Below the pieces are notes generated by a model. The model was not told the DNA's origin. It made no database searches and worked only from the letters and a program-made list of their open reading frames with translations. Of a stretch of 64,000 nt of DNA, positions 23,590-36,490 are shown in pieces. This stretch comes from Typha latifolia (lineage: Eukaryota > Streptophyta > Magnoliopsida > Poales > Typhaceae): the NCBI GenBank assembly GCA_019914945.1, contig CM034099.1, positions 15,675,923 to 15,739,922 on the forward strand, written 5' to 3'. The translations under genes and the position numbers were made by a program. Numbering within the stretch: the stretch's first letter is position 1; each line of letters begins with the position of its first letter.

Positions 23590-24780
23590 ACCAGCTCTAC
23601 GTGGTTCATAATAAGATTTTAGCATTAGGTTTTGTTTAAACAGATGTGGACGGGTGCATGGGAGATAGAGGGAAACGTGAACGTTCCAAGATAGCCTCCA
23701 AGAATGTGAGAATGGTGTGGTTGAGACTAAAAATATGTGTTTTTGATCCAACATTGATATTTGGTGATGGCCAAGTTTGATTGGGATGCTAACTATGTCT
23801 AACACTTGTTTAGTGGATTTGGGCTTGCCAATTATCAGAGCCCACTTGGATTTGCCATGAGGTGGGAAATAGAGATATAATAGGGATTGGTAGAGTACAA
23901 CGGGCCTTTCTAACACAAGAGGCCTTATATATTGGAGTTGATTTAGCTTATTGAGTGGGAGCTGATCACCATTGATGGGCTAACAAGGATTATGAGGATT
24001 TCACATGTTAGCTTAGACTTAGGATAGGAGAGAGTAGCTAGGTTAGCCAGCTAATGAAGATGTTTGTTACTACTTCTCTGACCGAAATCTGACATGCTTG
24101 GAGAATCGTTGAGGTTGAAATACCTAGACTTGAGGATGTGCATAAGAGAGGCGAGAAGATGGGGGCATAAATTATTGACCTCCATATCACCCTTGAAACA
24201 ACACTCATTGAACTCATGCCTAATGCGGAGGCAAGATGTGCAAAATTAGGGGGCAAGTTAGTACTTTATAAGAATTTCTTTGGATTTTGTATTAAGAGGG
24301 GAGACTGAGGCAACACTTGTGAGATGTTTTGATATATCAATCTTTACAAGGGCATGTATAAACCATACCCATTTGATTACATCTAATAGATTTATAACAA
24401 TCAGGATGCAACTATTAAACGCAAGTAGATGTCCCATTTTGGGGCCCAGGTAATTTAAAAGGAGATCTTGGGACTGTAGCCAAAATTCCAATCTTTCGGA
24501 GATATGTTGGGTTCTAGAGAGATTTATATTAGATTTTTTTCACTTATCAACTTCTTTTTCGAAAGAGATGAGAAAGGACTGTTTGTTGACTTCAAGGAAT
24601 TTCATTGCACCAACTGGGGACCAAGCTTGGACACGAAGGCCCGCTAGACTTAATGACTTATCAAATATAAGCCTTCCCACAAGGCACAAGTTTGGGGACA
24701 GACCTTGATGTATAATGTGTTGAGATAAAATATGAATGGTGTCATCCATAGAGCTATTTTAAAGGAATTATGAGAATTTG
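23590..24780 (-). pseudogene. LINE ORF1 remnant (DUF4283 and CCHC knuckle)
   Basis: Minus-strand frames give the nucleic-acid-binding ORF1 of a plant LINE. 24749-24540 has the DUF4283-like core (LVGRLIFDKSLSLAGLR, then a segment rich in F and E). 24491-24258 continues with the KIDISK segment. About 24256-24100 contains a degenerate zinc knuckle (C-x2-C, then HE-x3-C in shifted frame). 23916-23578 continues with KSKWALIIGKP. It has several stops and frameshifts. It has the same orientation as the LINE RT remnant at 18-20 kb, and the gypsy fragment lies between, so both could derive from one LINE (inference). Confidence 0.65.
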
Positions 24781-24789
24781 GATAGAAAC

Positions 24790-25684
24790 TCTCGATTGTC
24801 TGCCATGAGGGTAGAGAAAGCAGAGGGAGAAGAGATTAGGATTTCAAAGAAAAGGAGAAAAGAATGGATCAAAGCTCTCCAATAAGAGAAAAAGATCGGA
24901 GAGAGCTGTAGGAGAAAAAAAAAGATATACTAGACCCATCTAATATTCCTGCTAAATGGGTCAACAAATTTATTGCCCATATTTGTTATGCTATGAACAA
25001 ACCTGTTTAAAAGACTTTTGAATTTATGTCACGACAACGTGTTAGGTTGAAAATAACAATCCTTATAGCTTTTGCCTGTTGCGGCAACAACGTGTTGAAA
25101 AGACTTCTGGAATGCTTTTGTTTGTTTGGTTTATTTAAATTTGACATGCTCTAGGGAAAAATATAATAAAAATCGAAATTACAAACTATAAAGTTGATGA
25201 TCATTTAAGCATGAGAATACATACTGTCAGACAAATTTATTTTGCAAAACGCAAAATCCTAGAAGAAATAGTATTCACAATAATCACAATTTTATTGAAA
25301 AGACCTCCTTTTCTATTACAATTGCAAAATATCTCCTCATCTTTCAGTTTATACTTGAAGAAATTCAGAAAAACACTGCCATAGGTGAGGGCAGTCAAAA
25401 GTCGAAACCTCTTAATTGGAAATTAGATATATCAATCAATGTGATAAAAAAAAATCAAGAGATTATCTTCTTCTTTCTACTTAAAGAAAGAACGGTTCAG
25501 AAGTTGGAACATACTGAAAATATTATTTGAAGCTGATATCTTTAGTTGATTTGAAGCTACGTAAACGTCAAGAGAAGAAGTTTTCCTAAGACATACGGAG
25601 ATGTACACAGCAGGCAAAAGTAAGCAAAAGGCTACACTTTCTGTATCCATTTCGAGTAGGACTATTCACTGTCTACTTTCTCTG

Positions 25685-25740
<56 letters not shown>

Positions 25741-26132
25741 AAAATGAGTTGGTGATGTCAGGGAGAGCATTATATCAAATCTCTTTGACAGATCAGATTA
25801 AAGAATAATTAATTAAAAGTTCAAAATTTGGATCCATCTCAAGTATGTTGACTAATCAGTAGTCCCTCCCCTGCTAATAAGACAGCAATGGAAGCAGTGC
25901 CACTGGGACCACAGTCCACTATTCAGCTTATGCTGCATCCTTTCAAAAACAAGTCAGAATCCCTTGTCTTCTGCCAGCATCTTGGACTTTCCCTCCCTAC
26001 TCCAAGCCCAAAATCATCTCCAATATATATCACTTTAAATACAGTTTTCGTACTGATATATCTAAAATCTCTTTAAATAATTCTCACATCCAAGAATAAG
26101 ACATTTGTTTTAGAGGAGCATTACATATTTTG

Positions 26133-26164
<32 letters not shown>

Positions 26165-26506
26165 ATATATATATAATATGACAAAAAAGGTACGAGTGAA
26201 ATAGAATAGTGAGACAGAGAGGGATGATTGCTTTCCTGTCAAGCGAGAGATAGAATCCCTTCCGACACCGCACGCTTCTTTCCACGCATCTCCATCGTTC
26301 TTCTCGCTCTCGCTCTTCTCCGTCTTGAGATAGAAGCAGCTACTACTAATGCTTGCCAGCTAGTTTCGTTCTCTCTCTATCAGACCCACATTCCCTTCTT
26401 TGCATTCTGGGTTTCTTCCCCCCACCTAAGCCCAGAAACAAAGAAACGAGCATTTCTTGAGAGATCAATGGAAGCAGCACAGCAACTGTAAGCAAAGATC
26501 GGAGAT
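24790..26506. other. Upstream region of the VARLMGL/DUF4378 gene
   Basis: No gene is recognised up to about 26.2 kb. A (GA)n microsatellite lies at 25687-25739 and (TA)n runs at about 26134-26175. CT-rich sequence from about 26270 to 26420 is typical of a plant 5' UTR or core promoter. The ATG of the next gene is at 26507. Short open frames overlapping the UTR (26228-26491) are not supported. Confidence 0.5.
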
Positions 26507-29500
26507 ATGAGTCTTGCGATAACAGAGAGGAAGCCGCAGCAGCAGCGGCCATCTGGTTGCGTTGGCATTCTCTTCCAGCTCTTGGACTGGAATCGCCGGC
26601 TCACCAAAAAGAAGCTCTTCTCCAAAACCACACTCCTCCCTCCAGGTATGCAACAAAAGTAGTTTTTTTTGTACATAAAAGAAAAAAATTACTTCCTTTT
26701 TTTCCCCAATGTGAGTTGTGTGCCGTCATCTTTGCTCCAGTTCGTGCCGCGAAAAGGGTGAGCAAGAAGCTTGGCAGTGACGATGACAAGATGCCCATCG
26801 GCAAGCTGCTTCTGGTACTTGTTTATTATTATTTTAGTTTTTTTAACTTCCTTTGGTGGCTATTGGTTTGCAAAATCTGTTCCTTTGGTGAATGCCTTTG
26901 ATTTGGGATGTTTTAGATTGCGGAGGAGAACCGTGGGGGTTTTCCGAGTGCGAGGAAGCCAGTGGAGGATGCCGGTGATGGAATGCGCCCTCCTGGGCTG
27001 GTGGCGCGGCTTATGGGTCTTGAGACGATGCCGGTCGAGAAGCCAAGGAGGGCTTTAGATTCAACCAGTAGTTTTGCAAGTAGTAGTGGTGGTAGTACTA
27101 GTTCTGATGGATATAGAAGGGTGGACCAAGATCTCTGTTTGCAAAATGGCAGTCTTGGGAAGGCGGAGTTGTCACGACCGCAGAAGCTTCAGAAGACTGG
27201 GGGGTTCTTGGAGAGTCGCCCAGCGTGTGGCATTGATAGGAATGTGCTATCGCCCCGGTTGCGAAGGCAGCAGAACAGGCTTAGTTCACCAGTGAAGAGC
27301 CCAAGGTTTCTCTCAGGCAGTTGCCACAGGGCTCGGTTGGCTCAGGTTGCGAGTAAGATTCTGGAGCCGGGGATGCGGCCGAGGAGTCAGGCTAAATGCG
27401 CTCTTACCTACATTGGTTCTTCGCAATGTGATCAGGAATTCTTGGGTGATCCCTTAGTCGGGTCTTGCAAGAGCTGTGGTAGTTTAGTTGAGGTTGCGCA
27501 GTTGCGAGTCGGTGTCAAAGAGCCTTGGTTGCCTGAGCATAGGTATTCTGCTCCAGATTTCAGTAATAGCTCTTCAAAACATGATGGTTCTTTGGAGACT
27601 AAATTGGAGCCAATGTTGATTCCTGGTGAGAATGAGAGAGTTTTGGCACATCCTATTCATGATAAGGTGATTGTGGAGAGGAGGGCCAGCGATTTAGTGG
27701 AGAGAAATTGTGATATTAGGAATGTTCAGGACCAGTGCAAGGTAGTGCAGAATGCTGCATCAAAATCCTTTATTAAAGTTGACAAACTGAGGCAGAATGA
27801 AAAATCAGTAGTTAAGGGCAAAGAGGCGTGTGGATCCAACAAGGTTGCTAGTCGGACCATGGCCAGAAGAGTCTCAAATGATCTAGTTGGGTCGAGGGAC
27901 ATTGGAGCTTCAAACAGAAATGCAAGAAGTCGTACAAAGATGAGATCCGGCGCTACTGGTGATAGAACTGAAAGCGAGAGGAATGGTTTGGACAAGAGCA
28001 TGACCCGTAAACGAAGACCTCCTAGCAGCCCTCAGATTGAAGGTGGTGTGATTAGTTCAGACTTTGTGAAGCGAAGCATTGGAAGTAACATGATTAACCA
28101 AAAAGGAAAAGGGTCCATAAGTAATTCATTGATCCATAATGCTTGTGTTAGAAGAGATTTGAGGAAGAAAGATAATAATCGGACTGTTAGCAGCAGGAAA
28201 GAGAATAGTAAAGTTTCTTTCTCAGCTAGTTCACAAATGAAGCAGATAACTAAGTCTTCCACTTACAATCAAATGGCACGGAAGAGCAGCGCTGAACATG
28301 AACTACCCTGTAATGCTTCCAATACAAGAAGGTCGGTGTTGGATGCAGAAAGTGGAAGTGGACCAAGTTCATCAGAGAGGATAATGACTTTAACAGGAGA
28401 TTCCTTAAGCAAACTATTGGAACAGAAAATCAGGGAACTAAATTTCTTGGATAGGGATGAGCTGGCAACAAGTGACGCCCTTTCAGGAAGATCTACTGCT
28501 TCAATACTCGAAGGTCTGGTATCTGCATTTACTAAGGAAGCTCCCATAACTCCCATGACTCAGAAAAGTGTTGACAGCTGCTCTGGTTTGTCCACTCCAA
28601 CAAGTTGCACAAGTCATGGCAGCAGGGATCTATCAGACAGTACAGTCTTGCCTGATCAGACACCTGACATTCTGAAAAATTATCAGGTATGTTTATTTTA
28701 TTTGTATTTATTTAGAAAAAGTTATCAGGTCTCTACGTTGCTTCTTCTTATCTGCTTTTGGTAGAATATGTTGTGCTCAAGTATCCATCTGATTTTCTTA
28801 ATAAGTGTAAAGATACAAAGATGTCATGATGTGTTCCATTCATCTGATTTTTTTGCATGAGCCTAGTCTCCAAAGAAGTATATTACTCTGATCATCAAAA
28901 TTGCTTTGGCATTAATTTCTAGACGATTGATTTTAGGTAGATACTTGACTTTAAAATCGTGGTGGTTTCTTCTTTTTAGTCATTCCCATATTTGGATTTC
29001 ACTCTCGCAGAATGTGATGTTGTTGGGAGAGTATTGGATGACAATGACGATTACGACGATTTTGATCTTATTCATTCTAAGCCCAATTGCCATTTTGGCT
29101 AATATTATGCTAGATCTTGAAGCGACTATAAAGCATGTTAATGGGCTCGAGAGATATTTTCCATATAATATGGATACTCTTATAGCAAAAATGTCTAGCC
29201 AGACATCAAGCAAAAGACAGTCCTGAATTGTCCTAAATGTCTTAGTTAGAGATCAAGCAAGAGACAAAAACCTAAAATGATGGCAAAGGAGGCCATTGTG
29301 GAAGCTTAGTGGAATGCAATGCTCTTGAGGGCTCATGCAAGGTTGAATAGGTCAAAATATAATGCAACTTCCAACATTGGAAATTGAAGCAGAGCAGGCT
29401 AGGGCTTTTTGTTGAAGCCGATTAGCTTAGTGACATCAAACCTGCAATGGAAGCTGAGGGATCCATGAAGTTATACTTGATAGCAACTTGATCTGGACTT

Positions 29501-32500
29501 TGTAAACTTGGAGAAGATGATGACAAAGGATAAGAAAGGAAAGTGAAGCCAGCTGACAATGTGCTAGTGCAACAGTGCAACTGTCTTATTGAGAAATGGT
29601 GGGAACCGTCTTAGCAACATAATGCATGCTATATGATTGACATGGTTGGGATGGTTCAAGTGTTGGATGTGACTTTTCTTGATGGTGGGTAATTATACTA
29701 TTTTGGATTCTTCTCACATTATGCTACTTCGAAAAGTGATGACTCCCTCTTCCTTTTTGAAACCCACGGGAGTACTTTAGAAAGATGTTTTCAAAAACTA
29801 TGTTCAAAAGCCGTATCCATGACAATGATGTTTGCCTTATAGGGAAAGAAAGTTCATTCCCCTTCGTTACGTGGGTAAGGTAGGCGAACCACTTAAGCTT
29901 TGCCTTATAATAAAGCTAAGAAGTTGGCAGAACGGAAAAAGGAAGAGGACAAGGATGGTCATCGCTTGGAAGGATCTTTTAATGCCAAAAATGCTAACTA
30001 CATTTGGAATGGCAATTGGAATGATATTAACTTTTATTTATTTACTTATTATCTATGCTATGTCAGATGTTCAATAGAAAAGGCTGGTTTGCCTTCGTCT
30101 CTCATGGTTCGGGTCTATCCCTTCCAATTCCCTCTCCTCCTTGAGAGCAAGGTTACTTAAAGGTATATGTAGAAGCATCTTCCCTCTATAGAAGATGCTT
30201 TATATCCCTTACCAAAGCCCTTCCTTGAGCCTAGGAAGGTCTTCTCTTTCTAGAGATGGCCAGGCCCTTTTACTTGTGATCCTTGAGAGAAAGGTTACTT
30301 AAAGGTATATGTAGAAGCATCTTCTCTCTATAGAAGATGCTTCATATCCCTTACCAAAGCCCTTCCTTGAGCCTAGGAAGGTCTTCTCTTTCTAGAGATG
30401 GCTAGGCCCTTTTACTTGTGATCCTCGCAATGGGTACAATCAGCTAATGGCTTGTCTTGCAAGGAAGGGAAAAGGTTTTTTGGATTGATCTTTATGGTGA
30501 CAGGTGGGCAAGAGCGCTGCTGTCAAAACAAGAGCTCGAAATCACAGTGTCATGCTGATTGCATTACGTTACGTCTGAAAGGAAAAGGCAAAATCTCTGA
30601 AAGGAAAAGGCAAAATCCATTATTATGTAGCTTCCACAATGTATTTAGATTTTTTTTTTTAGAAGAGCCTTTATCCATGGTTGATATGACTAGTTGATAA
30701 TTGTACCATACCTAATTAGCCATCTATAATCAATTAACCATATCATGTACTGGTGGTTCTATCGAGTTCCTCACTATACCGTAGTGGATTTTAGTAGTTC
30801 TTAGAGGTAAACTTTAATTAGCTTTTTTGACATGTGAGTGTTAATCACTGGAAGATTATGACTTCATAATTGTTTTCAAGGATCCTATCTTAAGATAGAG
30901 CAAATTGAAGAGGTTTTGTTCAATTGGTACATAAAAAGGTTATATAGACCAAGGTTTCAAAACTCGATATCGGGATCGAGATCAGTCGTTAGAAAAAACG
31001 ATACGTATCAACAACTCATATCCGATCAGACTATTTTTAATTACGTAAAATTCTAAATATTATTTAAAATGCAGAAATATTTTTAAAAATTTATAAAAAA
31101 TAAGAAATAAAATTAGTCACATATGAACTTTAAAAACTAAAGAAAAAACTCATTTAAAACTATAATGAATTTTAACTTGAATTAGATAAACTTTTATACT
31201 CATAAATTATTATTACAAAACAACATGAAGAGAGATATCTCTTATTTGTTGTTCTATAGCAGTAAGAAAAGAGCAGTTAAAAAGTGGTTGAGAAAGAAGG
31301 AAAAAAAATAAAAAATAAAACTCATCCTAATTTACCAAAGTGTGGACTAGCCATAGGGGCTCACCGGAATGGCCACCAAATGAACTCGGTGAAGTGAGAG
31401 AGAGAGAGAGAGGAGGGTGTGTATGATATAGAACATAAAAACTGAAAATTTAAAAAGAATACAAAATGAAATCAATTATTAATGTTTCTTAGATTAGATA
31501 TATTTTAGGTTCAACCTGAATTAAAAAAAATAATTAATTTCAGCTGATATTGTTGTTTTTAGCCGATACCGGCCAATACTGGCTTGATTGGGATCAGTTA
31601 TGGCTGATCCCGATCTAGATCGGCCGATTTGACTCGGGATCGACCAATTTTGGGATCCATGATATAGACTATTAGACTTATTGGAAGATGCCTCTTGGTT
31701 TCATATACCTTTAAGCAAATTCATGCCATGCAACTTGGGGGAAGTCTGGTCTCAAGAATAGAGCAATTCTTATCAATTGTTGATAGTCACATTCTTTACT
31801 GCTCATCAGTTAATCTTTGAGGTGAATGCACCTTATAGTTGAAAAAGATGTTTTCACAGTGCAAGAAAGCCAGCAAGAAATAACTCTTCACAGTGCAGGG
31901 TCAACTAACAATTTAGTATTTGAAAAGGATGTTTTCATGCTTACAATTTAGTGCGAGAATTCATCTCTAGCTTGGAAAATAATTAGCACTAGTATTATCT
32001 ATTCCAGGTACCTCTGATATATTTGGAACTAACATTATGAGTGTTTGTAAACAACTTGGATGCCCTCTTCTACTATGATTTAGTATATTTGCTTAACTCA
32101 TAGTGATCATAACAAACTTAAAATAATGAAGCGTTTCAGGGGAACAAGGTAATTATTTTCTTGGTCATGCTTGTGATCATCACATCTTTATTTTTATGTA
32201 ATTGAAGATACCATGATAAATGATAGCTGTAAACTTCACCTTTATCTAACCTTATTTTTCTTGACATATGGAACTCCTATGGGTGATAGAGGCTATTTTG
32301 CACATTCCTGCAAAAAACTGTAGTTAATTTTATTTGTCATATTGTACGTACATAACTCATATATCTCACGCAGTCACATGTACAGTAGATAAGTGCCTTT
32401 GATCATCTAAGTTTTGGTAAGAGGACCCTTATGAAAAATATTTTTTAGATAACCATGTTTTCTATTGGTATCCTCTCAGGGTGATGCAAACATTGGTAAC

Positions 32501-34558
32501 TCTACTGCATATCTAAACTGTGATAGCAGCCAGCCCAGCCCAATATCAGTCCTTGAAGCATCTTTTTCCAATGATAGTTGTTCTTTGGGGAGTTCAAATG
32601 ACAATGTAGTTATGAGAGGTTATTTCTATCTTCAATTCGTATATCATCCTCATTTTCTCTTTTAATTTCTTGTTGTTTAATTTGTGGGGATTTATATACC
32701 TATATTCATTTAAGCATTTTTGTTCTCCATATTTTCTACTCTGTCTTTCAAAATTTCACATACAGGTGGAGAAATAGAAAGTTCATTGCAATTCTTAATC
32801 AAAAAGATAGATTCTACATGTAAATGGAAAAAAAGAGAGAACAGTAGGACAATCAATCCTTATTAACTAGATTATTGATATTTATGCTTAATCATATTTG
32901 ATCTTGCGTTTAAGTGAAAGTTTTGAAGTTAAGAATGCAAAACAGGCATGTGTAAAATCAAGTTTTGGTCTTGGCCCATGCCTCAACTATAAGCCTGAAA
33001 TATTCGACCTAGTTTTGGATCGAACAAGATCAAGTCCTGCATATATACCTGTTTATAAAGATTCTATGTGACATTTATGTTTATTATGATGATTAAAAAA
33101 CACTTTTAGCAATTACCAGTGAGGTCCACATATACCTGCCTGGGCTTGCATAATTGCCCCTGGCTTTATCTTGTATCTTGTTGCTAACTCCGAAACAGAT
33201 CAGATATGACACCCTATAGGACTGCATATGAGGTTATATCTGCTTCTAGGAACCACATACAGGGCATCCATTGTTTCCTGACGGTAGGATCCCTATTGGT
33301 GGCTGCATGGACTGCTTTTTAGAGTTTAGATCACTTCTACTAAAGCATGCATCTCTACCAGCATGCCATTTAGATACCTTACTGACATGGAATAGAGGGT
33401 CTAGTAAGTTCTATTTCTGGATCTCGAAAAACATGAAAAGCATCAGTGGTAGTTACTGGGTTTGCATATCGTATAATTTATGCAACTCTACAGACCCAGC
33501 ATTTATAATGAGGACTTAGTGGCTTCTGACAAGTATGTTCAAAGAGAGTCCATTCCTAACAAGCTGGTATGCCCCTCTTTGGTGCACTGGTTGTTTAGTT
33601 ATGTAGTCCATCTTGCTGAATTATGTTCTTTTTCACCTAACCATCAGAGACATGTGGAAGTGGAAAAAGATTATCTTAAATGCCTACCTTTGGCATATAA
33701 ATAATTAAAATTATTGTTCTCTGATAGCTTAAGCTTTTTAAAAATAATTGTTGATTTAATATATGCAATCTAAACTAAGATAAGAAATACATAACATGTA
33801 ATGTACTAGATTGCTGCTATCTAACGTCTCATCATGTTCCTTGCTTTTGATTTTCAGGAGGTAAACCACTCTTTGGACTGATGAACAGTTCTGACAATGC
33901 AGAAATACAGGATCTAGACTCTGATCTTTTAGACTCAGCAACTTCAATTAATGCAGCAAACTCTAATATTGGAACAAAGGTCCACTCCATCAAGAAAAAG
34001 CTAAGTTTGTGCTGCATAGACTCACTTGATTGTGGCCTTTCAGAAGCTAGAATCACCAGTGCTGCTGAAGCTATTTTAAATGCTCAACTTTTATGTGGTA
34101 ATATTTCCTTTTGGGAATCAGATGGGGCATTAAAGTTTTCTTTGCATTCTTTCCTCCTTGACATGTTGGGTGCTCTGGTGAATGTCTTCTGCACCAGTTC
34201 AAAAGGCAACTCAGGTTTCACACTAGATCAGGAGGGACATCAACTCCAGGAGTTACTATTTGACTGCATCATAGAGTGCTTGGATTCGAAGTATCTTCAT
34301 ATCTGTAAGTCTGGATACAATAAATGGTCCAAGTTGCCTCTCCTGAACAAAGATAGACTAGCAGAAGAGATATTTGAAAAGATAAGTGATTGGAAGGAAA
34401 TGGCTGGAAAGTTTCTAGATAATTTAGTTCAGAAGGAATTTGTTCATTCAAACGTTCAGTGGAGTAAGTGCGAAACAGAGGCATTTGAGATGGGAATGGA
34501 GATCGAGAGCAACATACTTCAGGCACTAGTCGATGAATTTGTCTTTGAACTTTGCTGA
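26507..34558 (+). CDS. VARLMGL/DUF4378 protein, LONGIFOLIA/TRM type (five exons, 940 aa)
   Basis: Exons reconstructed from GT-AG borders and frame: 26507-26645, 26741-26814, 26917-28686, 32480-32618 and 33858-34558. They total 2823 bases and stay open to TGA. The N terminus MSLAITERKPQQ leads to CVGILFQLLDWNRRL (about residues 18-32). Exon 3 carries VARLMGL at residues 100-106, the DUF3741-associated motif, then a long basic, serine-rich low-complexity middle with KR-rich segments. The last exon (residues 708-940) resembles DUF4378, ending with acidic-hydrophobic helices including EIESNILQALVDE. This architecture is that of the TON1-recruiting motif/LONGIFOLIA family, which act on cortical microtubules, preprophase band placement and organ elongation in Arabidopsis. 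Function here is inferred by family. The start was chosen because it gives the conserved N-terminal exon. Intron 3 is 3.8 kb and enlarged by insertions. Confidence 0.88.
30141..30424 (+). repeat. 142-bp tandem duplication
   Basis: Two head-to-tail copies (30141-30282 and 30283-30424) start TTGAGAGCAAGGTTACTTAA and TTGAGAGAAAGGTTACTTAA. Only a handful of substitutions separate them, so the duplication is recent. Each copy contains the short inverted pairs GAAGCATCTTC/GAAGATGCTT and CTTCCTTGAGCC/CTAGGAAGG. Confidence 0.92.
30950..31661. mobile_element. hAT-like non-autonomous element in intron 3
   Basis: Flanked by ATATAGAC on both sides (30942-30949 and 31662-31669), an exact 8-bp target-site duplication. 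The left end CAAGGTTTCAAAACTCG and the inverse of the right end CATGGATCCCAAAATTGG form an imperfect terminal inverted repeat. GATCGAGATC/GATCCCGATC-rich subterminal blocks follow. It is 712 bases and noncoding. Confidence 0.8.
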
Positions 34559-35790
34559 TACTGAAAGGATAGTTGCTGATGACTTATATAAATCGTTGAT
34601 CCACTGAAGATATCATATGAGCAAATATTCTTCAAGTTGTGGCTGGATAATTGTGCAACAATTTAACTGCAAGACATATCTGTACAGTTGCTGGGGTATT
34701 ATCTGAAATCATTTTTGCTCTGAAGGCTTTTCAAGAAAAAAATGGCCATGAATTGTTGCAACTATCTACATTAATTGTGTGCTCCTGGTGCAAGAATTGT
34801 CTTCAATAGTTTGTCTCCCCAGATGATAGGAATTTTCTCTCTTCTATTTTGCCCTTCTTAGCCAGTATACATGCATATCTGAGGTGTGCTACATATTAAT
34901 ACCTAGAGCTGTCAAAATAATCGAGTCGCGCGGCTCGAATAAACCATATAAGCAAACTGCGGAGCTAATCAATTTCAACAGTTTGAACTGTAGAAAAGAA
35001 ATTATAGTTAATATCCAACGGCATGCTAGAACGAAATTAGACCTAGCAGCTCATATTAAAACCACGTCGTATTTCATTAAATTTTTCTATGAATTGATTT
35101 TTGGCTCGGGTCCTTGGATGATCATTGTAACTGACGGTACATAACATAGTACGTTCGGCCCAACGCGGAGAAGCCTTGAGGCATTCTCCTTTTCTTTCTC
35201 TTTCATCTTTCATTAGAGCCCGATTAAAAAGTGGCTCACTGAATATACTATAATGTCTCGTTGAAATTTTAGTCGAAATTAAGGTGTCGTGACAGTCCAA
35301 GAAACTAAATAGTGTAATAGAAAAGCTGGACTCAAGAGATAGAAAAGCTGGACTCAAGAGACACTAGGATAATTAGGTAAGATTTGAGTTTATGCATTGT
35401 TGAATTGATAAGGATACGGAATGATAACTCTTAAATTTATCTTTAGCCTTCTAAATATCTTAGAGGTATCTTAGTAGCTAAATTTTATTACAGCGATAAA
35501 AGATTTAGTGAATAAAAAAAAGTAAGAACTTCATTAAAAAAAACTTGTTTTTTTTATGTGTTATTGAAGTCTCTTTTTATTTTCTTACTTCTATACTATC
35601 TTTACTTCGAGATTTATTTCATCTTGTAAAGGAGGAGTGCCACGCAACCTTGCCAACTGATAGAAAAAGTTACGTCCGTGACAATATGCTCAATACAAAA
35701 ATGATTCATACCTAGAACATGTTTTTTTAGCACGTGTAGTTTGTGTTGGGCCATGTTGATTGCGAAGCACGTGGGCATTCCTAAGGGTTA
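34559..35790. other. 3' region of the VARLMGL/DUF4378 gene and intergenic sequence
   Basis: The first 250-350 bases are probably 3' UTR. Afterwards no gene is seen. A 22-base tandem duplication around AGAAAAGCTGGACTCAAGAG lies at 35319-35362. Confidence 0.5.
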
Positions 35791-35794
35791 AAAA

Positions 35795-36490
35795 AAAAAA
35801 AAATTTACACCCTACATTTTACTTATTTTATTTATTTCGTAATTCACATTCTGTTTTTAAGAATTTTGTAAATCAATTCTTTCTTTTTCTCTATAATTTT
35901 TATTAAACACATTGGTGTTACTTTGACTAACGAAATTAACCTTATTAGATGACTTATATAACTATACTAATTAAATTACTAAAGTACTCCTATAAGCCCT
36001 TCCCCTCCTCTCTACCCCCATCTTATGGAGTTTGGTGAGGGAGAGGAGCTCGTCTAGGTGGGTGGAAGAGGAGGTAGACCTCAGTGACTAAGGAAGGTGG
36101 AGCTTGATGATACGTTTCTAGGATTGTTTTTTTGGCTGCATGAGAAAGATGATAATAATGCGAGAGATAGACTCCTCTCTCACTCGACGGGAGGCTTTCT
36201 AATAACTTTTTTTTTGGTTGCTGGTTAAAGAAGGACAATAAGATGGTCACTTTTTATAAATTAGGGATGAGGTTAGCGGTAATTTAGGTATTCTATAAAT
36301 TATTTAGTGTGTTGCTAGTACCATTCTGTTTAGTTACCACTATTTTAAGCTAATTTAAAGTGTTAAATAAAAATTATAAGAAAAAAAGAAAATGTCAAGT
36401 TGTAAAATTCTCAAAGACAGAGTGTAAATCACAAAATAGATAAAATAAAATAAAAAGGCAATTTATAAATTTTCCAAAAGAAAATAAAAA
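35795..36490. mobile_element. Long inverted-repeat element (MITE or foldback type)
   Basis: The left arm (about 35800-35915) and the reverse complement of the right arm (about 36360-36480) match block by block: CTTATTTTATTTAT, ATTCACATTCTG/ATTTACACTCTG, GAATTTT, TTTCTTTTTCTC and TATAATTTTTATT. The core contains a GC-richer part (36000-36200) without a recognisable gene. TSDs could not be fixed because the flanks are A-rich. Confidence 0.7.

Larger units (their letters stand above)
28687..32479 (+). other. Intron 3 of the VARLMGL/DUF4378 gene, enlarged by insertions
   Basis: A 3793-base intron with borders CAG|GTATG and CTCTCAG|G. It contains a 142-bp tandem duplication (30141-30424) and a hAT-like element (30950-31661). 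Short open frames inside (28906-29226, 29832-30160, 30452-30697) show no family likeness and are treated as noncoding. Confidence 0.75.

Noticed and set aside
26228..26804. Open frames on both strands around the first exons of the VARLMGL/DUF4378 gene
   Set aside because: They read UTR, intron or the wrong frame. The spliced frame from 26507 gives the conserved N terminus.
33271..33704. Two overlapping open frames within intron 4 of the VARLMGL/DUF4378 gene
   Set aside because: No domain likeness, no start context, and the splice borders on both sides join exons 4 and 5 in frame without them.
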